A DNA stretch of 64,000 bases from contig FR891346.1 in NCBI GenBank assembly GCA_000435335.1, positions 37,569-101,568 of the forward strand, read 5' to 3'. The translations under genes were made by a program, and so were the position numbers. How positions within the stretch are numbered: the stretch's first letter is position 1; each line of letters starts with the position of its first letter. Positions 25,278-34,036 of the stretch are shown one piece after another. Source of the stretch: Clostridium sp. CAG:964. Lineage in GTDB: Bacteria > Bacillota > Clostridia > Oscillospirales > Acutalibacteraceae. The notes under the pieces are model-generated. The model was given only the letters and a program-made list of their open reading frames with translations, did no database searches and was not told where the DNA came from.

Positions 25278-26056
25278 TGAAAGCTAATAAGCAAAAGAAA
25301 AAAATCTTTATTATATTTGGTACGGTTGTAATTGTGTCGGCCGTTTTAGGTTTTTTTGCCGGATTTCTCGGCGACAATATTAAAACAGTGCTAACGGGAT
25401 TTGACGGCGGCACAAGTGTAAATTATTTGGTGCTTTTTGTAATATTTATAGCGTTAAATATAGCTGCGTTAATTGTTACCTTTTACTCTTATTTTAAAGC
25501 TAAAAAGGCTGTAAATATGCTGAAGAATGACGACACCTACTTTGACACTGCCGAGAAAACAGTTGATTTGTCAATTACGGTAGAACAGATTGCATTTGTT
25601 TTTTCGTGCGTATTAAATATGGTAGCTACAACTATTAATATTGTAAATGTTGAAAAAGTTGATCCGATTATTTATTATTTTGTGGTATTGATTGTAACGG
25701 TGTTAGCTTTAATAGTTGGCTGTGTTATAATGCAGAGTTTAATGAAAATACAAAATCAGCTTACACCAAACCTGAATATAAGTGTGTTTGACTTTGACCC
25801 TATGAAAACACAGGAGGTTCAAGCTGACGAGGCACAAAAGGAGCTGCTGTATAAGTCAGCATACAAGGCCTTTAGAATTATATCTCAGGTATTTATGGCA
25901 CTGTTTATCATAATTTCAGTCATAACGGCAGTATTTGAGCTTTCTGTTTTAACTGCGGTAGTGGTAGGCTGTATGGTTATTTTTATGTGTGCCGTGTTTG
26001 CTATAATTTCGTATAAAATGCAGCATTTGCAAAGGGATAAAAGCAAGAAAAAATAA
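25277..26056 (+). CDS. Six-helix membrane protein, DUF3169-like
   Basis: A 259-residue membrane protein with helices at about 9-30, 48-68, 100-125, 128-150, 198-220 and 224-246, and a conserved-looking cytosolic stretch around residues 70-95 and 155-195. The layout and its pairing with a small XRE regulator match the DUF3169 family of Firmicutes, whose function is unknown. It starts within the stop of the regulator gene behind AAGGAGG. The family name is from memory of layout and should be checked; the membrane topology is clear. Confidence 0.75.
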   Translation: MKANKQKKKIFIIFGTVVIVSAVLGFFAGFLGDNIKTVLTGFDGGTSVNYLVLFVIFIALNIAALIVTFYSYFKAKKAVNMLKNDDTYFDTAEKTVDLSITVEQIAFVFSCVLNMVATTINIVNVEKVDPIIYYFVVLIVTVLALIVGCVIMQSLMKIQNQLTPNLNISVFDFDPMKTQEVQADEAQKELLYKSAYKAFRIISQVFMALFIIISVITAVFELSVLTAVVVGCMVIFMCAVFAIISYKMQHLQRDKSKKK

Positions 26057-26134
26057 CCGGGTGATAATTGACTTTTTTCTACCGATATACTAGAATATGC
26101 TTGCAAATATATTATTAGTAAGGAGATAGTTGAA

Positions 26135-26392
26135 ATGACAAGGTATGTTTTACAGATTGACGGTATGCAGTGCGGTATGTGCGAAAGCCATATTAACGAC
26201 GCTGTTCGCAGGGAATTTAAAGTAAAAAGCGTAAATTCGTCCCACAGTAAAAATATTACCGAGATTATCAGCCCGGAGCCTTTAGACGAGGTTAGGCTTG
26301 AAAATCTTATTCACAATACAGGCTATGAGCTAAGGTCAATAGTCTCTGAGCCGTACGAAAAGAAAGGCTTTTTTGACCGCTTCAAAAAATAA
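26135..26392 (+). CDS. Small HMA-like metal-binding protein
   Basis: An 85-residue protein with a ferredoxin-like HMA domain. GMQCGMCES carries the CxxC metal site near residues 11-14, and NAVRREF-type helix and ISPEPLD strand follow. A 15-residue basic tail ends in FFDRFKK. It resembles CopZ-like metallochaperones, but no copper ATPase is near, and it lies far from the Zn ATPase at 4.8 kb. The metal is unknown. AAGGAGATAG precedes the ATG. It is a single-gene unit. Confidence 0.82.
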   Translation: MTRYVLQIDGMQCGMCESHINDAVRREFKVKSVNSSHSKNITEIISPEPLDEVRLENLIHNTGYELRSIVSEPYEKKGFFDRFKK

Positions 26393-26500
26393 GGTGTATT
26401 TGTCTTTTTAGAGGCAACAGAGAGTACCCTGAAAATTTAAATGGAGTAAGCTGTTTATATGCGGCGATTTTGCCGTGAGTTAATAAACAAAGCCTGTACA

Positions 26501-26547
26501 AAAAAGCATCAGCCGAAGTTTTTAAATGACTTTAGCTGATGCTTTTT
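26501..26547. terminator. Bidirectional terminator
   Basis: A perfect 13-bp stem (26501-26513 with 26535-26547) with T-runs on both strands, between the HMA gene (+) and trpS (-). Confidence 0.85.
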
Positions 26548-26608
26548 GTTTTACGCTGCAGCAGTGTTATGGGCTTTGCCGCAGCCTAAAGTAATTATTT
26601 AAAATGCG

Positions 26609-27616
26609 TTACTTTAAAACAAAGCCTACTTTCTTCATTGCCTTGTCCAAGGTACGCTGCGAAATCTTGCGTGCAATGTCGGCAGACTTGTCGTAGCATT
26701 CCTTTAAATATGCCTTGTCCTTTATAAACCGGTTAAAACGCTCCTGAATAGGGCGCAGCTCCTCTACAACAGCTTCGCCTACAGCAGTTTTAAAATCACC
26801 GTAGCCCTTGCCGTCGAATTCCTTTTCGATTTCGTCATAGGTCTTTCCTGTAACAGATGAGTATATGCCCATTAGGTTGTTGATTCCGTCCTTGCCCTCA
26901 CCGTAGCGTACACAGGCCTCGCTGTCCGTAACGGCACGCTTAAACTTTTTCATAATAACCTCAGGCTTGTCGAGTACAGCAACATAGGCGTTTGCGTTTT
27001 CGTCTGATTTACTCATTTTTCTTGTTGAGTCCTGCAGTGACATAATTCTTGCACCGGCCTTCGGAATATAACCGTCAGGTACTTTAAACACATTGCCGTA
27101 AATGCCGTTAAATCTTTCTGCTATATTTCTTGTCAGCTCCAAGTGCTGCTTTTGGTCAGCTCCTACAGGTACCAAATCAGCCTGATACAGCAAAATATCA
27201 GCCGCCATCAGCGACGGGTAGGCAAACAGTCCGGCGTTGATGTTGTCGGCGTGCTTTGCAGACTTGTCTTTAAACTGAGTCATTCTGGAAAGCTCGCCAA
27301 ACTGTGTATAGCAGTTTAGCACCCAGGCAAGCTCCGCATGGGTGCTTACATGGCTTTGAATGAAAAACAAGCTTTTTTCAAGGTCTACACCGCAGGCAAG
27401 CAGCAGTGCATAGGCCTCATAAATGTGTGCTCTAAACTTAGCCGGATCTTGCCTTACTGTAATTGCGTGCAGGTCTGCCAAAGCGTATATGCAGTTATAA
27501 TCGTCCTGAAGCTTTATCCAGTTTTTCAGTGCACCCAAATAGTTGCCCAGTGTAATAGTTCCTGTAGGCTGAATGGCACTAAAAATAACCTTTTTCTTTT
27601 CCTGTGTTTGTTCCAT
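26609..27616 (-). CDS. trpS: Tryptophanyl-tRNA synthetase
   Basis: A 335-residue class I synthetase that charges tRNA-Trp. PTGTITLGNYLGA near residue 17 is the HIGH-equivalent motif, AYPSLMAADILLYQ lies in the Trp-binding part, and RKMSKSDENAN is the KMSKS loop. Length is normal. It follows the aminotransferase gene by 13 bp and has AGGAGG before its ATG, so the two form an operon. No T-box leader is seen between them or before the operon. Confidence 0.96.
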   Translation of the reverse strand: MEQTQEKKKVIFSAIQPTGTITLGNYLGALKNWIKLQDDYNCIYALADLHAITVRQDPAKFRAHIYEAYALLLACGVDLEKSLFFIQSHVSTHAELAWVLNCYTQFGELSRMTQFKDKSAKHADNINAGLFAYPSLMAADILLYQADLVPVGADQKQHLELTRNIAERFNGIYGNVFKVPDGYIPKAGARIMSLQDSTRKMSKSDENANAYVAVLDKPEVIMKKFKRAVTDSEACVRYGEGKDGINNLMGIYSSVTGKTYDEIEKEFDGKGYGDFKTAVGEAVVEELRPIQERFNRFIKDKAYLKECYDKSADIARKISQRTLDKAMKKVGFVLK

Positions 27617-27629
27617 TTTTATTTCCTCC

Positions 27630-28820
27630 TTATTGGCAAAGCTCTTTTATAAGCTCGCCCAATATTTTTACTCCCTTTTCAAGCTGTTGGTCTGTCGGTG
27701 TTGAGAAATTTACTCTAAAGGTATGGCATTCCTCGGTTTCATCTGTTAAGAATGCGTTGCCCGGCACTACGCAGACCTTTCTTTTTACAGCCTCCTTGCA
27801 GAAGTCAAGCATATTTATATTGTCTGGCAGCTTACACATTATAAATAAACCGCCGTCTATTTTGTCGTATGTAATGTACGGTGCTAAGTGCTCGTCCAGC
27901 AAGTCCATCATAAACAGAGCCTTCTTTCTGTAAAGCTCTCTTAGGTAGTTTAGATGTTCCTCAAAGTCGTACTTAGTTACATATTCGTGAATAACTATTT
28001 GTGACCACATATTTGTGTGAACATCCTGTCCCTGCTTGCAAACAACCATTTTTTGAATAACAGGGTTTGGTGCAACGCACCAGCCCACACGCATACCCGG
28101 TGATATTACCTTTGAAAATGAGCCGGCATACATAACTATACCGTCGGTGTCAAGTGATTTTATAGCCGGTACATTTTCCCCAAAGTATCGCAGCTCGCCG
28201 TAAGGGTTGTCCTCTAATATCATTACGCCGTATTTTTTGGCAAGGGAATATACCTTTTTCCTTTTTTCAAGGCTCATTGTTACGCCTGACGGATTTTGAA
28301 AGTTAGGAATAACATATATAAAGCGTACATTCTTTTCGGTTTTTAGCTTTTCCTCAAGAATTTCGGTGTTAATACCGTCTGACTCTACAGGTACGCCTAC
28401 AAGCCTTGCGTTATACGAACGGAAGGAATTAAGAGAGCCTATAAAGCTAGGTGCTTCACATATAACCACATCGCCCTCGTTGCACAGTGACTTAGCGGCT
28501 AAGTCCATAACCTGCTGTGCACCGGAGGTTATAATAAGCCGGTCGTTTTCCGAGCCGATGCCGTACTTATCCTTCATGTATTTTTTCAGGTAATCTCTTA
28601 GAGGGGCATAGCCCTCTGTAAGTCCGTATTGCAGGGCGTCTACAGGGCGGCGGCTTAAAAGGTCAGCCGAAATTTCCGCAATTTCTTTGGCGGGAAAAGC
28701 GTCAGGGGCAGGGTTGCCTGCCGACAGCGAAACTACCTCCGGGTCTGCCGCATATTTAAAAATTTCTCTTATTGCAGACGGTTTAAGAGAATTAACTCTG
28801 TCACTAAAGGAATATTCCAT
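27630..28820 (-). CDS. PLP-dependent aminotransferase, class I/II (2-aminoadipate type)
   Basis: A 396-residue fold-type I aminotransferase. LSAGNPAPDAFP opens the substrate-binding part, ITSGAQQVMDL binds PLP phosphate, NFQNPSG and EDNPYGELRY follow, and the Schiff-base Lys is in AGSFSKVISPGMRVGW. The pattern is that of LysN/alpha-aminoadipate and related transaminases; it lacks the N-terminal GntR HTH of MocR regulators. The amino acid substrate cannot be read from the sequence. ATG 28820 is preferred over a TTG 9 bases upstream because of spacing from GGAG. It is first in the operon with trpS. Confidence 0.85.
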   Translation of the reverse strand: MEYSFSDRVNSLKPSAIREIFKYAADPEVVSLSAGNPAPDAFPAKEIAEISADLLSRRPVDALQYGLTEGYAPLRDYLKKYMKDKYGIGSENDRLIITSGAQQVMDLAAKSLCNEGDVVICEAPSFIGSLNSFRSYNARLVGVPVESDGINTEILEEKLKTEKNVRFIYVIPNFQNPSGVTMSLEKRKKVYSLAKKYGVMILEDNPYGELRYFGENVPAIKSLDTDGIVMYAGSFSKVISPGMRVGWCVAPNPVIQKMVVCKQGQDVHTNMWSQIVIHEYVTKYDFEEHLNYLRELYRKKALFMMDLLDEHLAPYITYDKIDGGLFIMCKLPDNINMLDFCKEAVKRKVCVVPGNAFLTDETEECHTFRVNFSTPTDQQLEKGVKILGELIKELCQ

Positions 28821-28983
28821 TAAACTCAACTCCAGATTTCTATATTATTCATTCATTTTACCATAAATTTAGAAGGTATTCAACTTGCAGGGCGTAAAAA
28901 AGGCGGTAAATTACAAATAGCTTTGTGCAGCCCTTAATATAACCAATTTGCCGCAGTTATGGAAAAATGCCCTTGAAATGCCC

Positions 28984-29012
28984 TTGAAAAGAAAAGTTGA
29001 ATAAGCTATACT
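28984..29012 (+). promoter_or_regulatory. Promoter of the signalling operon
   Basis: TTGAAA (28984-28989), 17-nt spacer, TATACT (29007-29012). Just upstream an 11-bp unit AAATGCCCTTG is repeated twice in tandem. Confidence 0.7.
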
Positions 29013-29054
29013 ATTTTTAATGTAAACTTTTGTATAAATTTTGCGGTAAGGCGG

Positions 29055-30728
29055 GTGGATTTTGTGCATAGTAGTCGTGAAACTATAATTTTAAACGCTG
29101 TATGTGTTGTTCTTGTAGCTATGACAGGGGTTATTCGTCTTATTCGCCATAATTTTCCGCAGATTTCGGGTAATTTAATAATATTTCTTCTGTTTGCAGT
29201 ATCGGCATTTATATGGATAAGTCAGATAAATAAAAGGCTTATACAAAGCGAGGAACGAAAATATATAATTGCAATGGAGCTTATGATACTCTTTATGATG
29301 GTGCTGAGAACTGTAAAGTTCGTGTTTTTGCCTGACGGCAATATTGTGACAAGGTATATTTGGTACTTATACTATTTGCCCCAAACTGTTTCTGTATTGT
29401 GGATGCTGTTTGCTGTGCTGCATATAGGCAAGCCGCAGGGGCAGCCCATAAACCCAAGGTGGAAGCTTTTGTACATACCGGCGGCGTTAATAGTGCTGGG
29501 GGTGCTTACCAATGACCTGCACGGGCTTGCCTTTAACTTTACGGGAGGAATTGAGCATTGGCACGACAGTAAGTATACCTACGGGCCTGTTTATTATATA
29601 TCGGTTTTGTGGCTGTTTGTAATGTTTGTTATGATGCTTGCTATTGTGTTTTCAAGATGTAAGGTTTCTGAAAATCGTAAAAGAATATGGCTGCCTGTTG
29701 CACCGCTTGCCCTAGAGGCGGCATATACTGTTGCCTATATTTTGGTGCCTGATACTCCGGTTATAAATTTGTTTAGGTCTGCCGAGGTAATATCCTTTGT
29801 TTTTCCGGCGTTTATGGAGTGCCTGATTTTAACAGGGCTTTTCCCGTCTAACGACAGCTATGATATGCTGTGGAAAAATTCTAATATAGGCTGTGGAATA
29901 ATGGATAAAGAAGGTAATATTTGTCACAGGTCGCACAGGTGTATTGTGCCTGCATATGCCGATATTTTGGAAGCAGAGCATGAGGAGGTACTGCTGGATA
30001 ACGGAAACACCTTGCTTAAAAGCCACAGAATTAAAGGCGGATACAGCTACTGGACAAAGGATATTTCGGAAATTAAAAGGCTTAACGAACAGCTGGAGGC
30101 TCTGGGGGATATACTCGAAAAGGAAAATTCGATTTTAGAAAACGAAAACAGGCTTAAAGAAAAGCGGCTAATGCTGGAGGAAAAAAACAGGCTGTACAGT
30201 GACATTGCGTCTAGGGTAAAGCCGCAGCTTGATAAGCTGAGCCGACTTCTTAACGCCCCTCCCGAAGACGAACAGGAGTTTGAGTCTACTATGAAAAGGG
30301 CGGCTGTGCTGAATGCATATATTAAAAGGTACTCAAACATTCTTCTGTTTCTGCATAAAAACAAGAAAATCTACAGCGACGAGCTTTCCCTGGCTTTTTC
30401 GGAATCCTTGGAATATGTAAGAATGTGCGGAATTTACGCCCACGGGGAATACAAGGGAGAATGCGTACTGCAGGAGAAGGCTGCAATGCTTTTGTACGAG
30501 CTTTTTGAGGAGGCCTTGGAGCTGGCAATGCCCGATGTAAGTGCGGTGCTGGTAAACCTGAATATAAATGAGGATATTACGCTTCGTATAGAGCTGAGCA
30601 GTCCGAGCAAATTGCTGTGTGAAAATTATAAAGAGGACACAATAAAAATGCTTAATGGCAGACTTAATGTTCTGGAGGAGGACGGCATTGAGTATATATG
30701 CCTTGTCTTGCCCGAAAAAGGAGGATAA
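29055..30728 (+). CDS. Membrane sensor protein resembling a catalytically dead histidine kinase
   Basis: A 557-residue protein with about seven membrane helices in the first 240 residues, a PAS-like stretch (about 265-345, starting MLWKNSNIGCGIMDKEG) and a coiled coil (about 345-390). It ends in a segment placed like a dimerisation plus ATPase module. In the aligned position of the phosphoacceptor helix it reads SDIASRVKPQLDKLSRLL with no His, and the N-box reads YELFEEALELAM with no Asn. Both are present in its neighbour. I infer a sensor or pseudokinase partner. The start is GTG 29055 or GTG 29064; both lie near GGCGGGTGG. The next gene starts 3 bp after its stop. Confidence 0.7.
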   Translation: MDFVHSSRETIILNAVCVVLVAMTGVIRLIRHNFPQISGNLIIFLLFAVSAFIWISQINKRLIQSEERKYIIAMELMILFMMVLRTVKFVFLPDGNIVTRYIWYLYYLPQTVSVLWMLFAVLHIGKPQGQPINPRWKLLYIPAALIVLGVLTNDLHGLAFNFTGGIEHWHDSKYTYGPVYYISVLWLFVMFVMMLAIVFSRCKVSENRKRIWLPVAPLALEAAYTVAYILVPDTPVINLFRSAEVISFVFPAFMECLILTGLFPSNDSYDMLWKNSNIGCGIMDKEGNICHRSHRCIVPAYADILEAEHEEVLLDNGNTLLKSHRIKGGYSYWTKDISEIKRLNEQLEALGDILEKENSILENENRLKEKRLMLEEKNRLYSDIASRVKPQLDKLSRLLNAPPEDEQEFESTMKRAAVLNAYIKRYSNILLFLHKNKKIYSDELSLAFSESLEYVRMCGIYAHGEYKGECVLQEKAAMLLYELFEEALELAMPDVSAVLVNLNINEDITLRIELSSPSKLLCENYKEDTIKMLNGRLNVLEEDGIEYICLVLPEKGG

Positions 30729-30731
30729 AAT

Positions 30732-32039
30732 ATGATGCCCTACGGAGAGCTTTCTGTCAATGCACACGCATTTTTTGGCGGCTATGCCCTGTTGCTTACT
30801 ACGGCGGCTATTTATTTGCTTGTTAATACATTTGCACTGCATTTCAGTCTGCAAAGCAGAGCGTCTTCGGTTTGCCTTGCTTTGGGGTGCGTCTTTGTGC
30901 TTATGGGTATGGGAGATACGCTCATAGACGCACCTGCCATGTCAAAAACGGCAGGGTGCATCGTAAGGCTGTCGGCTGCGGAGCTGGCACTTGTTTTGCT
31001 TATGCTTACGGTGCTTGCTGTGATTTTTTATATTTTTTTAAGAAACCGCAAAAAGGATATGATTACAAAGGAGTCAATAAAAGAGAGTCTGGACGCCTTG
31101 CCGGACGGTGTGTGCTTTTACAGCGAAAACGGTACGCCTCTGCTTGTTAATGTGCAAATGAGCAGTATTTGCGAGGAGCTTTTTAACAGCGGAATTATGA
31201 ATGTAAACAGCTTTGTACAAAGGCTGAGGGACGGAAATTTCTGCAGCGATGCAGTGCGTGTAAATACCAGGCGGCCGGTTATTACGGTAAAAACAGCAGA
31301 CGGACAGGTGTGGGATTTTCGTAAAAGCTCATTGCTTGTGCAAAAAACCGTAGTAAATGAATTGGTTGCTTATAATGTAACTAAGCAGTACCGGCTGAAT
31401 TTGCGTCTTAAGGAACGCAACAGGAGTATGAACGAAATTGGAAAAAGGCTTCGCAGGTACAATAAGGAGGTAGCGGACACAGCCCGTGAAAAAGAAATAT
31501 TAAATGCTACCGTAAGGGTGCATGACGACCTGGGCAGGGCACTGCTGATGCTTAGAAAATATCTTGTTCAGCCCTGCGAACAGCGTAACCGTGAAGAATT
31601 GCTGATGCTTTGGCGGTTTAACACAGAGGTAATGAAAAACGAAGCGTCTGCGGTAGGGCCGGGCACTAACTGGAATTCATTTATTCGTTCGGCAGAGAAT
31701 ATAGGCGTAAGGGTTGTTCACCGAGGCACTGCTCCTAAAGAAGAAAGCGTTAAGTTTGTGCTTATTGCAGCACTTAGCGAGTGTCTTACAAATGTGGTTA
31801 AGCACGCCGGAGGCAATAGAATTGATATTGAAACAGCCCAAACAAGCAGCTTTGTTTTGGCTAAAATAACCAACAACGGCTTGCCGCCAAAGGAAAAAAT
31901 AAAGGAGGCAGGCGGACTGAAAAGCCTGCGAACTATAGTAGAAGGGTCAGGGGGCAAAATGACCATAGAAAGCAGTCCGAGCTTTGTTATGAAAATAATG
32001 CTGCCAAGGGGAGAGGCGGAAAATTATGGAGAAAACTAA
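30732..32039 (+). CDS. Sensor histidine kinase (NarL-partner type)
   Basis: A 435-residue kinase with three membrane helices in the first 115 residues, a PAS-like region (about 125-225), a coiled coil, and a HisKA_3-like helix with the phosphoacceptor His264 in VRVHDDLGRALLML. The HATPase domain has Glu350 and Asn354 in SECLTNVVKH and a glycine-rich lid AGGLKSLRTIVEGSGGKM. This is the layout of kinases that pair with LuxR-type regulators. AGGAGG precedes the ATG, and its 3' end overlaps the regulator gene by 14 bp. The signal is unknown. Confidence 0.88.
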   Translation: MMPYGELSVNAHAFFGGYALLLTTAAIYLLVNTFALHFSLQSRASSVCLALGCVFVLMGMGDTLIDAPAMSKTAGCIVRLSAAELALVLLMLTVLAVIFYIFLRNRKKDMITKESIKESLDALPDGVCFYSENGTPLLVNVQMSSICEELFNSGIMNVNSFVQRLRDGNFCSDAVRVNTRRPVITVKTADGQVWDFRKSSLLVQKTVVNELVAYNVTKQYRLNLRLKERNRSMNEIGKRLRRYNKEVADTAREKEILNATVRVHDDLGRALLMLRKYLVQPCEQRNREELLMLWRFNTEVMKNEASAVGPGTNWNSFIRSAENIGVRVVHRGTAPKEESVKFVLIAALSECLTNVVKHAGGNRIDIETAQTSSFVLAKITNNGLPPKEKIKEAGGLKSLRTIVEGSGGKMTIESSPSFVMKIMLPRGEAENYGEN

Positions 32040-32661
32040 GGTTATGATAGTTGACGATTCCCGTGTTGCAAGGGAATTGTTTGAAATGTATATAAAAAAC
32101 AGCAATAATTGCAGTCCGGTGCGTGTAGAGGAGTCGGCAATGTTTGCCGATACCTTTTTGAAAACCAACACCGACATTGAGCTTGTTATAATGGATATTC
32201 TTATGAATGACGGTTCAAACGGCTTAGAGGCCGCCGCAAAAATAAAGAAAATACGGCCGGACATAAAAATTGTTGCCGTTACCTCTATGGCAGAAAGCTC
32301 TTGGTTAAGGAGGGCCCGTGAAATAGGCATTGAAAGCTTTTGGTTTAAAGAAACATCTAAGGAAACCATAATGGATGTAATAAACAGAACTATAGCAGGG
32401 GAGTCGGTGTATCCCGACAGCACGCCAAGAGTAAAAATAAAGCTGGCAGGAAGCGAGGAGTTTACAGAGGGGGAGCTTAAGGTGCTGCGTCTAATGACGG
32501 CGGGAATGCCAAATGCCGAAATAGCACGAAGGCTGAATATTTCGGAAAGCACGGTAAAAAGCCACATTCATAATATGCTTGAAAAAACAGGCTGCGAAAA
32601 CCGCACTGTTTTGGCAATAGAGGCAAGAATAAGCGGCATAGCCATAAATATTGACTTATAG
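32026..32661 (+). CDS. LuxR/NarL-type response regulator
   Basis: A 211-residue regulator with receiver (1-125: acidic pair Asp10-Asp11, phosphoacceptor Asp57 in VIMDIL, Thr in AVTSM, Lys in WFKET). A LuxR-type HTH follows (about 148-205: LTAGMPNAEIARRL-like stretch, then ISESTVKSHIHNMLEK). All phosphorylation residues are intact. It overlaps the kinase gene and is surely its partner. Targets are unknown; the small membrane protein gene at 32965 with its own promoter is one candidate. Confidence 0.93.
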   Translation: MEKTKVMIVDDSRVARELFEMYIKNSNNCSPVRVEESAMFADTFLKTNTDIELVIMDILMNDGSNGLEAAAKIKKIRPDIKIVAVTSMAESSWLRRAREIGIESFWFKETSKETIMDVINRTIAGESVYPDSTPRVKIKLAGSEEFTEGELKVLRLMTAGMPNAEIARRLNISESTVKSHIHNMLEKTGCENRTVLAIEARISGIAINIDL

Positions 32662-32964
32662 GGTGCGGCTGCTTGAGTATGCTTAAATGTTAATGTGACA
32701 GGTATTGTTCCGGTATGTAGAAAACTTTTGTAAAAAATTCCACAAAAAATGGCAAAATCAATCTTTCGATGGATGTGCTCCGTAAGAAAAATATGTATAA
32801 TCTAACTATGGAGGAGGTTAGCTGCTTTATTATTAAAACAGCTAAATTAATTCATAAGGAGGTGTGCTTTTAACATACATATTTATTGGTGACATATCCA
32901 TAAGTTAGTTAACAAAGTACAAAAATCCGAAGAAAATTTTCAAATTTAACGAAGGAGGTTCATT
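32662..32964. other. Gap with promoter-like TATAAT and hairpin
   Basis: TATAAT at 32796-32801 without a good -35 is what an activator-dependent promoter would look like. A 7-bp inverted repeat TTAGCTG/CAGCTAA (32818-32824, 32839-32845) follows, flanked by two strong Shine-Dalgarno-like sites (GGAGGAGG at 32810-32817, AAGGAGGTG at 32856-32864) with no convincing frame behind them. Confidence 0.45.
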
Positions 32965-33381
32965 ATGGAACAATCAACAGCAAAGGGTGCCGGCTTCTTA
33001 AAGGTAACCGGTATATTAATGATCATCGGCGGCGCTATCGGAATTATTTTTTCAATAATTGCATTGTTGGGTATTGCCGCACTTGCTACACTTGCCGACG
33101 CTCACTATGAGCTTGGTGTGCTGTATGCTGCAGGTGCTGTGGCACTTGTAGGCTCAATTGCACAGCTTGTTGCAGGTATTATCGGCGTTGCGAACTGCAA
33201 AAAGCCGGAGAAGGCAATGACTTGCATAGTATTTGGCGTTATCGTTGCTGTGTTCAATGTAGCGGGTGTTATATTGAATGTAGCCGGCGGAGGCAGCTTC
33301 AATTTTGTTTCACTGATTACAGGTCTGATACTTCCTGTATTGTATGTTATCGGTGCAGGCTTGAACAAAAAGGCTCAGTAA
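32965..33381 (+). CDS. Small four-helix membrane protein
   Basis: A 138-residue very hydrophobic protein with helices at about 10-38, 50-72, 82-108 and 113-133, and short polar loops with NCKKPEK. No enzymatic motif. It resembles the many short DUF4064-like integral membrane proteins of Gram-positives, but I cannot name it. GAAGGAGG precedes the ATG. Its position after the LuxR regulator, with a separate promoter, suggests it may be a target of that system. Confidence 0.75.
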   Translation: MEQSTAKGAGFLKVTGILMIIGGAIGIIFSIIALLGIAALATLADAHYELGVLYAAGAVALVGSIAQLVAGIIGVANCKKPEKAMTCIVFGVIVAVFNVAGVILNVAGGGSFNFVSLITGLILPVLYVIGAGLNKKAQ

Positions 33382-33461
33382 TTGCAGCGCAGCCTAATCT
33401 AAAAAATATGAAATATAAGGCGTAATGTGCCTTGCTGTGGGCAGACACAGTATGCCACGAC

Positions 33462-33540
33462 GGGATTTTCCAAAGGAAAATCCCCTTCCGAAAGATGACA
33501 GATTGTTTGTTATATACCTGTCGTTTTTCGGAAGTTTAAT
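33462..33540 (+). terminator. Double hairpin terminator
   Basis: A 10-bp hairpin (33462-33471 with 33475-33484) is followed directly by a 17-bp one with two G-U pairs (33485-33501 with 33518-33534) and TTTAATTT. Confidence 0.8.
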
Positions 33541-33595
33541 TTAACAAGGAATTTGTAAACCGTGTGTTGCGGTTAAGAAAAGGAGGCTGAGTAAG

Positions 33596-33985
33596 TTGAA
33601 AAGGATTGCAATAAGTATGGGAAACAGGGTGTTTTCCGACAGTGTTTATTTAATGCTGAAGCGTACAGGCGATTTTAGGCCCTTTGTAATTCCTGCATTG
33701 CCGCCCGGCAATATTGTACAGAATTGCAAAAATGCAGACGCTGAAATTTTACTTATGGATGTTACTCCCAATTTGCCGCAGTTGGATCTTGCCGGCAGGC
33801 TGAAAATTATTACCGAAATGCACAATGAAATGCCGGGGTGCAAAATAGTGCTTTTGTGTGACGAGGTTGCGTACCCCGAGCTTGCCCGTGATGTTATGCG
33901 AACCAAGCAGGTGGGGCAGATAGACGGCTTTTTCTATGCGTCGGTTACAGGAGATTATTTAACCGCAGCCTTAGACGCTCTTTAA
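33596..33985 (+). CDS. Stand-alone receiver-like protein, degenerate
   Basis: A 129-residue protein with a CheY-like alternation of strands and helices. ILLMDVTPNL places Asp55 where the phosphoacceptor would be, and CKIVLLCDE follows as the fourth strand. The acidic pair of the first strand is absent (MKRIAISMGNRVF) and the conserved Lys near the end is not obvious. It has no output domain. It could be a pseudo-receiver or just a receiver-like fold. The start is TTG behind AAAAGGAGG. Neighbours are unknown proteins with short gaps. Confidence 0.6.
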   Translation: MKRIAISMGNRVFSDSVYLMLKRTGDFRPFVIPALPPGNIVQNCKNADAEILLMDVTPNLPQLDLAGRLKIITEMHNEMPGCKIVLLCDEVAYPELARDVMRTKQVGQIDGFFYASVTGDYLTAALDAL

Positions 33986-34036
33986 TTATTAATTATAAGG
34001 TTTTAAAAGGACTGTCACAGATTGACAGGAGGGTGT

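Noticed and set aside
32791..32873. A 27-codon plus-strand frame starting ATGTATAAT before the small membrane protein gene
   Set aside because: Its start codon overlaps the TATAAT -10 element, and no ribosome binding site lies in front of it.
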